A DNA stretch of 64,000 bases from Nitrospirota bacterium (GTDB taxonomy: Bacteria; Nitrospirota; Thermodesulfovibrionia; Thermodesulfovibrionales; SM23-35): NCBI GenBank assembly GCA_013388455.1, contig JACAFF010000001.1, forward strand, positions 1 to 64,000. Reading direction: 5' to 3'. Of the stretch, positions 34,250 to 42,603 are shown one piece after another. Numbering within the stretch: position 1 is the first letter of the stretch; the number at the start of each line of letters is the position of its first letter. The notes under the pieces are model-generated. The model did not search any database and was not told the origin of the DNA. It was given only the letters and a program-made list of their open reading frames with translations. The position numbers were made by a program, and so were the translations under genes.

Positions 34250-34748
34250 AGACCCTCCTTGATTGTTTTCAAGAAGGGAATTATTTAGTTTTTTGCTGTT
34301 TTTTGCCTATGGAATTTTCAGGGCCCTATGGAATTTATTGTACCTTTGAGGAAATTGATGTCTCGGTATGAGATGTAGAAGTTGATTATAAATTATGTTA
34401 TGATGGGACATAGCTTGAACCTCCTGTTTTTATTGATTTTGTAGGTGATATTCTATCACCTTTGATAGTGAGCTCAAGCCTTATGCTAATTTTTAGCGGA
34501 CATTACTAACTTTATATAAGAAAAACAAGGAGTGAATACAATATCACATGGGTGATACATAACCTGCATGATAATATTTTTGTTTGTGATGCTTTACCAT
34601 TAATTGTTGTTAATTATCAGTTTACTTTTAATAAATCATATGCTAATATTTAGTATATCTGATGGTTGACTAAAACTAATTTATAGACTGAGTGGTAAAG
34701 TAGTTATAGAAGAAGAATAAATTTTTATAATAGCTATTGACTGTTAAA
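34250..34748. other. Gene-poor region with small palindromes
   Basis: About 500 bases without a convincing gene. It holds a direct repeat CCTATGGAATTT (about 34307 and 34328) and a perfect hairpin GGTGATA-TTC-TATCACC (34444-34460) that overlaps a second palindrome CTATCA...TGATAG. The direct repeats next to the IstA start could be the end of the insertion sequence. No promoter is clear for the PilZ gene. Confidence 0.4.
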
Positions 34749-35045
34749 ATGGCTATCGAATTCAGGAGAAGATATAAGAGACAGTACTATGTTGTTTTCG
34801 TTAGGTATTATCTAAATGTCTTTGATGAGAATAGACTGAAGAAAGTTCAGGGAATAGGTGTATCTGTTGATATAAGTGCAAAAGGAATTGGTCTGATAAC
34901 ACAATATCCACTTGAGGTGGGTAGTTTTTTACTCTTTGAAGATGGGAATATAATAAACAACATTACAGCAAAGGCTTCTGTAGTTCGGTGGGCAGAAGAA
35001 ATTGAAGATAAAACATATCGGGTGGGATTAGAGTTTGTGGATTGA
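34749..35045 (+). CDS. PilZ domain protein (c-di-GMP receptor)
   Basis: About 98 residues, single PilZ domain. The c-di-GMP-binding elements are an N-terminal arginine cluster (FRRRYKRQYYV) and VDISAKGIGL, a D/NxSxxG-type motif. Stand-alone PilZ proteins convey c-di-GMP levels to motility or other machinery. ATG at 34749 chosen; an in-frame TTG at 34737 is possible. The stop is 10 bases from the convergent NtrC-type gene. Confidence 0.8.
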   Translation: MAIEFRRRYKRQYYVVFVRYYLNVFDENRLKKVQGIGVSVDISAKGIGLITQYPLEVGSFLLFEDGNIINNITAKASVVRWAEEIEDKTYRVGLEFVD

Positions 35046-35054
35046 CCTTTTTAT

Positions 35055-36416
35055 TTAATCTCCTTCAAGTCCATATTTCTTTAGCTTTCTCCACAAAGAA
35101 ACCCTGTCAATGTGCAGTATTTGTGCAGCGAGTGTTTTATTGCCTCCTGCCTCTTTTAAGACCCAATTAATATAGGACTTCTCCTGCTCCTCAAGGGTTG
35201 GAAATTTTCCCTCTTTTTTCCTGAAGGTTCTTATGCTTAATTGCCTGAGGTCTTCAGGAAGATGAGCAACCTCGATCGTATCTCCACTTGCAAGTGCTAC
35301 ACCTCTTTCAATGATATTCTCAAGCTCCCTTACATTTCCCGGAAAGTCATAGTTTACTAAAATAGCTATTACTTCAGGAGATATCTCTTTTATGTCTTTT
35401 TTCATGAGTAATGCATATTTTTTCAAAAAATAATAACCTAAGAGAGGTATATCATCCTTTCTTTCAGCGAGGGGTGGTATGTGTAATGATACCACATTTA
35501 ATCTGAAATAAAGGTCCTGTCTGAAACGACCACTTTTTACTGCATCCAGTATATCTCTATTAGTTGCAGCAATGAATCTTACATCAACCTTTATTGACTC
35601 TGTACCTCCTACTCTTAGGACCTCCTTTTCTTGAATAACCCTTAAAAGCTTTACCTGCATGGAGGAAGGCATTTCTGTTATCTCATCAAGAAAGAGGGTT
35701 CCTTTAGATGCAGTCTCTATTAAACCCTTTTTCATTGATATTGCACCAGTAAATGCACCTTTTTCATGTCCGAAGAGTTCACTTGATAAAAGCTCTTCTG
35801 TGAAGGCACCACAATTTATAGCAAAGAATGGTCCCCCAGCACGTTCACTATTAAAATGTATAAATTTTGCAAGAATTTCCTTACCTGTTCCGCTCTCACC
35901 ACTTATAAGGACATTACACTCAGTTGGAGCTATCTGCCTTGCAGTCTCAAGTAGCTTCTGTATCTTTGCATCCTGAGTGATAATCTTGACCTTTCCCTCA
36001 TATTTTTCTATCTGTTCCCTGAGTTCAATATTCTCCTTCTTTAATCTTACCTTTTCTAAAGCCTCTTTAACAACCTTTCTCACCTCATCAAGTTTAAAAG
36101 GTTTTGCGACATAATAAAATGCACCATGTTTCATTGTTTCAACAGCAGACTCAAGGGTTGCATAACCTGTTATTATTATTACCTCTGTATCAGGGTAGAG
36201 CTCACGGCATTTTTTAAGTATCTGCATTCCATCTACCTTTTCCATCTTTAAATCTGTAAGTACAACATCAAATTGTTGTTCTTCAATGAGTCTGAGTGCT
36301 GTAGGTCCGTTTTCTGTCCCTGTCACTTCATAGCCCTCTTTTCTCATAACATGTTCGAGGTTTTTAAGTGCTACCTTTTCGTCATCGACAATTAATATCT
36401 TTGCTGTTCCCTGCAT
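35055..36416 (-). CDS. NtrC-family sigma-54-dependent response regulator
   Basis: 453-residue activator with receiver (ILIVDDEKVALKNLEH, acceptor Asp in VLTDLKMEKVDG), AAA+ sigma-54 domain (Walker A GESGTGKE, the sigma-54 contact loop GAFTGA, ELFGHEKGAFT) and a C-terminal Fis-type helix-turn-helix (NKTLAAQILHIDRVSLWRKL). It is phosphorylated by the kinase encoded just upstream (one-base overlap). Likely targets are the sigma-54 promoters at 38195 and 40651. Its receiver closely resembles the one inside the Lon protein at 38438 (about 70 of 117 residues identical by hand). Confidence 0.93.
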   Translation of the reverse strand: MQGTAKILIVDDEKVALKNLEHVMRKEGYEVTGTENGPTALRLIEEQQFDVVLTDLKMEKVDGMQILKKCRELYPDTEVIIITGYATLESAVETMKHGAFYYVAKPFKLDEVRKVVKEALEKVRLKKENIELREQIEKYEGKVKIITQDAKIQKLLETARQIAPTECNVLISGESGTGKEILAKFIHFNSERAGGPFFAINCGAFTEELLSSELFGHEKGAFTGAISMKKGLIETASKGTLFLDEITEMPSSMQVKLLRVIQEKEVLRVGGTESIKVDVRFIAATNRDILDAVKSGRFRQDLYFRLNVVSLHIPPLAERKDDIPLLGYYFLKKYALLMKKDIKEISPEVIAILVNYDFPGNVRELENIIERGVALASGDTIEVAHLPEDLRQLSIRTFRKKEGKFPTLEEQEKSYINWVLKEAGGNKTLAAQILHIDRVSLWRKLKKYGLEGD

Positions 36417-38017
36417 TATTTCTCCTTTTTCATTGGTAATCTTATCAAGAACGATGTTCCTTTACCAACTTCGCTATAGACTCCGATACAGCCATTATTT
36501 TCTTCAATAATCTCCTCAACAACATAGAGTCCCAGTCCAGAACCTTTCCGGATGTCAATCCTTGATACAGAATCCTTTTCAGAATCTTTTGTTGTAAAGA
36601 AAGGTTCGAATATTTTCGGTAGAATCTCAGGGGGTATTCCTTCACCTGTATCTTTTATTTCGATGTCTATTGTGTCCTTGCCAATAGGACATTCACCCGT
36701 ACATACGTAACGGTATTTTTGATATTTACAGACATTTTCCCCATCTACATCTACTTCTACTTCTTCTTTTTCAATATGTTTCTTCGCCATAATAAATATT
36801 TTTCCCTCATCAGTTATGGATTCAACAGCATTTTTTAATAGATTTAAAAATGCCTGCTGAATCCTCTGTTTATCAGCATAAATTGACATATCATCTGCTA
36901 TATCAACATTGATTTCTATCCCTGCTGGTATTTCACCCTTGATAAAGAAAATCGTCTCTTCAAAAAGTTTTTTAAGATGAAGACTCTCTTTTTTGAATTC
37001 CTTATGTCTTGAGAATTCCAATAAAGATCGCACAATATCACGTGCCCTATCAGTTTGTGTAGAAATCTGTGAAAGCAGTTCTCTCTTATACTCTATATCA
37101 GCTTCTTCAAGCTCTTCATTGAGTATCTGGCAGGATGATGATATATTTGATAATGGATTATTCAATTCATGTGCGACCCCAGAAAGTAGAGTTCCAAGTG
37201 AAGCAAGTTTTTCCCTCTGTATTAGGCGTTTCTGTCTTAGTTCAAGTTCATTTAACATTTTATTGAATGCATCTATTAAAGAAACTATCTCACGGTCCTT
37301 TGAATTAATCGATACAGTTCTTAGTTTTCCTTCTTCTACTAATTTCATCTGTTCTTCTAAGGATCGAAGAGGTTTTCCAACCATGCTTGATAGAATATGA
37401 CCTATTATAATTCCTACAAGTGATAAGGAAATAATCAAGAATACAAGTGTCCTCTGAGTTTTTATGAGTAATTCTTGAAATCTCTTTCTTTCAGTCTTTG
37501 AGACATCTTCAGAAACTGACACTATCTCCTTGCCTTTTTGTCTTATTGACTTTTCGAGAACCATGCGTTTATCGAGATTATTTTCATTCGTTGCAGCGAA
37601 TTCAGTCATCAATGTTTTATATTCACTTAAAGCCTTTTTTATAAAATCAAGCTGTGGTGCAATAGAAAGCCTTTTATATTCCCTGATATTTCGATCGAGT
37701 ATTCCCTGAACCTTGCTAACATAATTAATATTTTCCTGATAATCCTCATATCTATTGTATAAAAAGAAATTCTTTTCGAACCGCCTCATCTCGAGAGTGC
37801 TATCAAATAATTCAGAGATGACCTCCCCGAATTGAACCTTTCTCTCCATATAACAGAGTTCTGATAGAGTAAAGGCAGTAATCAAGATGAGTACTACTAT
37901 CCCGCCATAATAACCGACCATAATCTTTTGTCTTATACTTGATGGAAACTTAAACATACATTTAATTTTAAAAAATATTATTGCAAAAAGCAATATTTGC
38001 TCATTTCTTTGCAACAT
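36416..38017 (-). CDS. Sensor histidine kinase with cysteine-bearing insert in the ATPase domain
   Basis: 533 residues: TM1 (about 33-52), a helical extracytoplasmic sensor of about 135 residues, TM2 (about 190-212), HAMP, HisKA (LLSGVAHELNNPLSNISSS) and HATPase (IKDTGEGIPPEI, GSGLGLYVVEE). Within HATPase, before the DTGEG box, is an insert of about 30 residues with NVCKYQKYRYVCTGEC (C-x8-C-x3-C), absent from ordinary kinases. An alternative start is the Met at 37957. It is the partner of the NtrC-type regulator and probably also phosphorylates the receiver in the Lon fusion (inference). Confidence 0.88.
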   Translation of the reverse strand: MLQRNEQILLFAIIFFKIKCMFKFPSSIRQKIMVGYYGGIVVLILITAFTLSELCYMERKVQFGEVISELFDSTLEMRRFEKNFFLYNRYEDYQENINYVSKVQGILDRNIREYKRLSIAPQLDFIKKALSEYKTLMTEFAATNENNLDKRMVLEKSIRQKGKEIVSVSEDVSKTERKRFQELLIKTQRTLVFLIISLSLVGIIIGHILSSMVGKPLRSLEEQMKLVEEGKLRTVSINSKDREIVSLIDAFNKMLNELELRQKRLIQREKLASLGTLLSGVAHELNNPLSNISSSCQILNEELEEADIEYKRELLSQISTQTDRARDIVRSLLEFSRHKEFKKESLHLKKLFEETIFFIKGEIPAGIEINVDIADDMSIYADKQRIQQAFLNLLKNAVESITDEGKIFIMAKKHIEKEEVEVDVDGENVCKYQKYRYVCTGECPIGKDTIDIEIKDTGEGIPPEILPKIFEPFFTTKDSEKDSVSRIDIRKGSGLGLYVVEEIIEENNGCIGVYSEVGKGTSFLIRLPMKKEK

Positions 38018-38194
38018 AAAACAACAAACAGTCGGTAATCTTTACCTCAATCAGTTTTTGTTTACACCACATAATTTTAGATAATTAAGGATTTAATTAT
38101 ACGTTGAATTATGCATCAATTTAAAGTTCCCACTACGTACTTTATGTTTTCTAAAAATATTGAAAAAACAGGGTTTTATAAAGATATCGGTTTC

Positions 38195-38210
38195 TGGCAT
38201 GAAATATGCT
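38195..38210 (+). promoter_or_regulatory. Sigma-54 promoter for the REC-Lon operon
   Basis: TGGCATGAAATATGCT: GG (38196-38197) and GC (38208-38209) with ten bases between, matching the sigma-54 -24/-12 pattern. It is 34 bases before the small gene at 38243 and divergent from the kinase/NtrC pair. Confidence 0.72.
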
Positions 38211-38242
38211 CTAAATAAATATAAAAAGGAGGTGTTAATACG

Positions 38243-38422
38243 ATGAAAAAGCTCGCAAAAAAATTAGAAAAGCTATTTTCAGCAATAGCCTTTGCAGAGG
38301 CTGGTGAATATGATACTGCAAGAGAGATATTACGAGAAGAAGAAAGAGAACAGAAAAGAGAAATAATAGCCCCAACACTAAGACCAAGGAAAGAGCTAAG
38401 AGCACCAGGAATAAAAAGGTAA
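38243..38422 (+). CDS. Small 59-residue protein with the AFAEAGE/TAREIL motif
   Basis: Short gene starting at ATG 38243 with an excellent AAAGGAGGTG (38226-38235). It encodes MKKLAKKLEKLFSAIAFAEA followed by GEYDTAREILREEERE and a basic tail. The same AFAEAGE-TAREIL segment occurs at the N-terminus of the Usp-like protein at 40682. It directly precedes the Lon fusion gene (15 bases) under a sigma-54 promoter. Function unknown; a degron, adaptor or stress-signal peptide for the neighbouring protease is possible. No membrane segment. Confidence 0.8.
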   Translation: MKKLAKKLEKLFSAIAFAEAGEYDTAREILREEEREQKREIIAPTLRPRKELRAPGIKR

Positions 38423-38437
38423 AACTAACTGAACACA

Positions 38438-40555
38438 ATGAATATCTTTAAGAAATCAGTAGAAAAGCTACAGGCTGCAACGATAGAGGAGATAGGGCAA
38501 ATGATTGCCTCATCAAAGATGCCCCTATATGTGCAGCAAGTCGCAAAAAAGGAGCTTGAAGTACTATCAAAAACAAGTCCTACCGTAGCGGAATATGCGA
38601 TAGGACTTGCCTATATTGAATATCTTGTTAGCTTACCATGGGATAAGAAGACTGAGGATAACCTTGATCTTGAGAGGGCAGAGAGGATTTTGAATGAGAA
38701 GCACTATGGACTTGAGAAGGTCAAAGAGAGGATATTAGAACACCTGTCAGTCAAGATTTTGATAGCGAACAAAAAACCAAGAATACTGATAGTAGATGAC
38801 GAAGAGGTTGCAAGGAAGAACTTAGAACATATATTGAAGAAAGAGAATTACACAGTCGTTACAGCAGAAAATGGTGCAGATGCTATTCGAAAGATGAGCG
38901 CATCAAATTTTGACGTGATTCTTACTGATATCAGAATGGAGAAGGTGAATGGGATTGAGGTTCTCGAAAGGGCTAAAAACATTTGCCCCGAAACTAAGGT
39001 CATTATGATTACAGGTTATGCGTCAATAGATTCGGCTGTTGAAACCATGAAGAAAGGTGCATTTCATTATGTTGAGAAGCCTTTTAAAGTTGATACCGTT
39101 CGCTCTGTTGTTAAGAATGCAATTGAGAAAAAGATATCTACTATTTCTACGAAAGGTTCTGTTCTCTGTTTTGCAGGTCCACCAGGAACAGGAAAGACAT
39201 CTCTTGGAAAATCTATCGCTGAAGCGCTGGGAAGAAAGTTTGCAAGAATTTCTCTTGCAGGGATGAAGGATGAAGCTGAGATTAGAGGGCATAGGAGAAC
39301 ATATGCTGGTGCAATGCCGGGTCGTATTATTGAGGAGATTCGACGTGCAGAATCTTCCAATCCTGTTTTTATGCTCGATGAGATTGATAAGATAGGACAG
39401 GATTTCAAGGGTGATTCTGCATCTGCATTGCTTGAAGTTCTTGACCCAGAACAGAATCAGAATTTTCTTGACCACTATCTTGATGTACCATTTGACATTT
39501 CAAGCGTTATGTTTATTGTAACCGCTAATATCGCTGATAATATTCATGAAGCACTCAGAGACCGGATGGAGATAATAGAACTCTCGGGTTATACAGAGGA
39601 TGAAAAGATAAAAATAGGTTTGCAGTATCTTGTTCCAAAACAGATTCGTGAACAGGGATTATCAGATTATCCACCCGAATTTACCCCTGACGCTATATTA
39701 AAGATAATTCAAGAATATACTCGTGAGGCAGGTATCAGAAATCTTGAAAGACAGATTGCAAACATTTGCAGAAAGATAGCCACAGAATATGTCCTGCATA
39801 AAAAGACTATTCAGAATGTCAAAGTAACACCTCAGGAGGTTGAGAGGTATCTTGGAACGAGAAAATATTATCGCGAAATTGCTGATGAGAAAAATAGGAT
39901 TGGTGTTACAACAGGTCTTGTATGGACAGAAACAGGAGGGGAGATCATCTTTGTAGAGGCAGCAAAGATGAAAGGAAATAAACAACTAATCCTTACTGGT
40001 TCACTTGGGAATGTGATGTGTGAGTCAGCACATGCAGCCTTAAGTTATATAAGAAGTAATTCATCACTGTTTAAAATTCCTGAGAATTTCTTTGAAAATC
40101 ACGATATACACATTCATGTTCCTGCTGGGGCTATACCAAAAGATGGTCCTTCTTCAGGTACTACGATTGCACTCGCCCTTATTTCACTTTTGACTGGAAC
40201 ACCTGCAAAAAGAGATGTAGCTATATCAGGGGAGATAACATTGAGTGGAAGGATTCTTCCTGTTGGAGGCATCAAAGAGAAGTTGCTGGCTGCTCGCAGA
40301 GCAGGAGTAAAGACAGTAATCCTCCCTGTTAAGAATAAGGTAGATATAGAAAGTCTTCCTGAAGATGTAAAAAGAGGTTTGGATATTAGACTTGTAGATA
40401 GAATTGAGGAAATAGTCTCCATTGTGCTCATGGATAAATCATTGTTAGATGTGCAGGAAAAGACAGTGGCAAAATCTTATAATTCAAAAGAAGTTGCAAT
40501 TTGTAACATCAATGCCTTTCCATGTAGCAGTATAGAAAAGCCTGAAAGAATTTGA
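38438..40555 (+). CDS. Lon-type ATP-dependent protease with inserted receiver domain
   Basis: 705 residues. The usual N-terminal substrate-binding domain of Lon (about 240 residues) is missing; the protein opens with Lon's helical segment (YIEYLVSLPWDKK, KHYGLEKVKERILEHLSVK). A complete receiver follows (about 112-232; ILIVDDEEVARKNLEH, acceptor D164 in LTDIRMEKVNG). Then comes the AAA+ domain (Walker A GPPGTGKTS, 247-255; EIRGHRRTYAGAMPG; FMLDEIDKIG). The protease domain keeps the Ser-Lys dyad (S572 in KDGPSSG, K615 in KEKLLAA) with the spacing of E. coli Lon. The insertion sits exactly between helical segment and Walker A, so phosphorylation could gate the ATPase. First large gene after a sigma-54 promoter. 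Confidence 0.93.
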   Translation: MNIFKKSVEKLQAATIEEIGQMIASSKMPLYVQQVAKKELEVLSKTSPTVAEYAIGLAYIEYLVSLPWDKKTEDNLDLERAERILNEKHYGLEKVKERILEHLSVKILIANKKPRILIVDDEEVARKNLEHILKKENYTVVTAENGADAIRKMSASNFDVILTDIRMEKVNGIEVLERAKNICPETKVIMITGYASIDSAVETMKKGAFHYVEKPFKVDTVRSVVKNAIEKKISTISTKGSVLCFAGPPGTGKTSLGKSIAEALGRKFARISLAGMKDEAEIRGHRRTYAGAMPGRIIEEIRRAESSNPVFMLDEIDKIGQDFKGDSASALLEVLDPEQNQNFLDHYLDVPFDISSVMFIVTANIADNIHEALRDRMEIIELSGYTEDEKIKIGLQYLVPKQIREQGLSDYPPEFTPDAILKIIQEYTREAGIRNLERQIANICRKIATEYVLHKKTIQNVKVTPQEVERYLGTRKYYREIADEKNRIGVTTGLVWTETGGEIIFVEAAKMKGNKQLILTGSLGNVMCESAHAALSYIRSNSSLFKIPENFFENHDIHIHVPAGAIPKDGPSSGTTIALALISLLTGTPAKRDVAISGEITLSGRILPVGGIKEKLLAARRAGVKTVILPVKNKVDIESLPEDVKRGLDIRLVDRIEEIVSIVLMDKSLLDVQEKTVAKSYNSKEVAICNINAFPCSSIEKPERI

Positions 40556-40650
40556 AAAATAGCTGGATTAGATAAGGAATGTTGCAAAATTAAATATGGA
40601 GATTATCCCTTAATTAATAAGAAACTAATAAAAATTAAGTAGTTATTAAT

Positions 40651-40666
40651 TGGCACAAAGATTGTT
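40651..40666 (+). promoter_or_regulatory. Probable sigma-54 promoter for the Usp/TauE genes
   Basis: TGGCACAAAGATTGTT has a perfect -24 box and a -12 box with GT in place of GC at the correct ten-base spacing. It lies 31 bases from the ATG at 40682 and 67 from the alternative ATG at 40718. ATGTTGCAAA about 70 bases upstream also occurs near 38010 and could be an activator site. Confidence 0.5.
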
Positions 40667-40681
40667 AAATCAAACAACTTG

Positions 40682-41194
40682 ATGGATCTGACGGAAAGTG
40701 AAAAGATTAAAGAAGTTATGAAAAAGGATAATTTAGAAAAATTGATAAAAAAGTTAGAAGATATGATGACTGCCTCTACTTTTGCAGAGGCAGGTGAGTT
40801 TGAAACTGCAAGGGAAATACTGAGAGGTGAAAGAAGGGTTCTACTTGCAATGCGAGAAGGAGAGGTTGAGAAGAAAGTCCTCAAATATGCTTTGAATACC
40901 TGCAAGAGAATTCGAGCTGACATGGATATCTTATATCTTTCAACAACTGATGCAGGTGAAAATCCAATGCTGAATGATTTTTTTTTAGAACTTCAAAAAG
41001 AGGGAATAAATTATCAAGTGATCCAAAAGATTGGTCTATTAAGAGAAGAGATTAAGAAATACACAGACTGTGAGAGTAATATTGATTTCGTTGTTGTGGA
41101 GTCTCCTGCTGTTGAACGCTGGGATAGAGAGGAGGGGCTCTCTAAGATAGTGGAAAAGATTAAGTGCCCGTTAGTAGTTGTAGATGTCCCCTAA
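40682..41194 (+). CDS. Usp-like protein with N-terminal AFAEAGE/TAREIL module
   Basis: About 170 residues. The N-terminal 60 hold a helical module (KKLEDMMTASTFAEAGEFET, AREILRGERR) homologous to the 59-residue protein at 38243. The C-terminal part (LKYALNTCKRIRADMDILYL to KIKCPLVVVDVP) resembles a universal stress protein, but lacks the ATP-binding G-x2-G-x9-GS motif. The ATG at 40718 may be the true start if transcription begins at the sigma-54 promoter near 40677, since 40682 has no ribosome site and would be almost leaderless. It precedes the TauE/SafE permease genes. Confidence 0.75.
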   Translation: MDLTESEKIKEVMKKDNLEKLIKKLEDMMTASTFAEAGEFETAREILRGERRVLLAMREGEVEKKVLKYALNTCKRIRADMDILYLSTTDAGENPMLNDFFLELQKEGINYQVIQKIGLLREEIKKYTDCESNIDFVVVESPAVERWDREEGLSKIVEKIKCPLVVVDVP

Positions 41195-41255
41195 AAATAA
41201 AAGTCTGTTCAAATAAATTAGAGGAAAAAAATAATAAAATGAGAAGGAGGTAATA

Positions 41256-41507
41256 ATGGCAAAGGAAAGTGTTAAGAAAAAGAAACCTGTTGGAACGATG
41301 CTCTTAACAGGAGTTATTACAGTAGTATTGTATGCATTTTTGCTACTGAAGCAGGACATGATTAATAATTATTTTGTGCGAGGAGGATTCTATGCTCTGC
41401 TACCTATAGCAACGGCATTCATATTCTCTTTTTTTCACGGAAATTTTACGAGTTGTTTTTGGACAGTAATTGGAGTAGAGGCAAAAAAGAAGAAGGAGGT
41501 GAAATAA
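41256..41507 (+). CDS. Small membrane protein next to TauE/SafE permease
   Basis: 83 residues with two predicted membrane helices (about 13-32 and 42-62) and lysine-rich ends (ESVKKKKP, EAKKKKEVK), so both termini are probably cytoplasmic. Strong ribosome site GAAGGAGG. The next gene starts one base after its stop. Likely an accessory subunit of the TauE/SafE permease; the family is not known to me. Confidence 0.75.
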   Translation: MAKESVKKKKPVGTMLLTGVITVVLYAFLLLKQDMINNYFVRGGFYALLPIATAFIFSFFHGNFTSCFWTVIGVEAKKKKEVK

Positions 41508-41508
41508 G

Positions 41509-42603
41509 ATGCATGATGTTGTAAGTCAGGTCAGTAATTTTATTGACCTAACATCGATGAACATGCTGTATCTGTTCTTTGTTGGGTTTGTCGGAGGTCT
41601 TGTGAGCGGTTTTATCGGTTCTGGAGGCGCCTTTGTTCTCACACCGGGGATGATGAGCCTCGGGGTCCCTGGTCTTGTTGCAGTTGCAAGCAACATGTGC
41701 CATAAATTTCCAAAGGCACTTGTTGGTGCTTTAAAACGGGCTAAATATGGTCAGGTAGATGTTAAGCTTGGATTGATCATGGGTGCATCAGCAGAGGCAG
41801 GGGTTCTTTATGGAGCGCATATACAGGAAAGTATAAAGAGGGCATGGGGAGATGCAGGCTCAAACCTCTATGTAAGCGTAGCATTTGTTGTTGTCCTGGC
41901 AATAGTTGGAGGTTATGTATTACGTGATGCTTTCAAAACCCAGAAGGCAGGAAACAGCCAGGAAGAAGAGAAGGTAACTAAGATTGCTCGCTGGGTGCAG
42001 TCTCTCCATATCCCTGGAACAATGGTCTATTTTAAAAGCCTCAAGGCAAAGGTATCAGTTCTGTTAACTATACCTTTAGGTTTTGCAACTGGTATGCTCG
42101 CTGCAACTATAGCAGTAGGAGGCTTTATAGGCGTACCGGCAATGATTTACGTCCTCGGAGCACCAAGTTTGATGGCATCTGCGACAGAGTTAGTGATAGC
42201 ATTTGTTATGGGTATGGGAGGTTCATTTAAGTATGCATTGCACGGGTTTGTTGATATCCGTCTTTCGATGATTATCCTTGCAGGCTCTCTCTTTGGGATT
42301 CAATTAGGCGCAATTGGAACAACATATGTAAAACCATTTATGATAAAGCTCGTAATGGGGCTTATAATGGTTATAGTACTTTTCAGCCGTGGTTTGATGG
42401 TTCCTGTATATCTATCGCAACTTGGAATAATTCAGGCATTGAGTGAGACTACAACTAAATTGTTGAAGACCACAAGTTTTGCTATAATGATTATAGCTTT
42501 ACTTACAGGGGCTATTGTTGTTTTGACTGCATTATGGAAGGGCATAAAGGAAGAGAAGTTACAACACTCTACAAAAGAGGTTTTAGAACATGGGAAAATA
42601 TAG
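41509..42603 (+). CDS. Sulfite exporter TauE/SafE family permease
   Basis: 364-residue membrane protein with about eight or nine helices. Family markers: GFVGGLVSGFIGSGGAFVLT and the repeat GFATGMLAATIAVGGFIGVP. These permeases export sulfite, sulfoacetate or other sulfur anions. A central hydrophilic loop (AFKTQKAGNSQEEEKVTKIA) extends it beyond the usual 260 residues. Placement with Usp proteins and a sigma-54 regulator suggests a stress-related sulfur export; the substrate is inference. Ribosome site AAGGAGGTG; the next gene overlaps by 14 bases. Confidence 0.88.
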   Translation: MHDVVSQVSNFIDLTSMNMLYLFFVGFVGGLVSGFIGSGGAFVLTPGMMSLGVPGLVAVASNMCHKFPKALVGALKRAKYGQVDVKLGLIMGASAEAGVLYGAHIQESIKRAWGDAGSNLYVSVAFVVVLAIVGGYVLRDAFKTQKAGNSQEEEKVTKIARWVQSLHIPGTMVYFKSLKAKVSVLLTIPLGFATGMLAATIAVGGFIGVPAMIYVLGAPSLMASATELVIAFVMGMGGSFKYALHGFVDIRLSMIILAGSLFGIQLGAIGTTYVKPFMIKLVMGLIMVIVLFSRGLMVPVYLSQLGIIQALSETTTKLLKTTSFAIMIIALLTGAIVVLTALWKGIKEEKLQHSTKEVLEHGKI

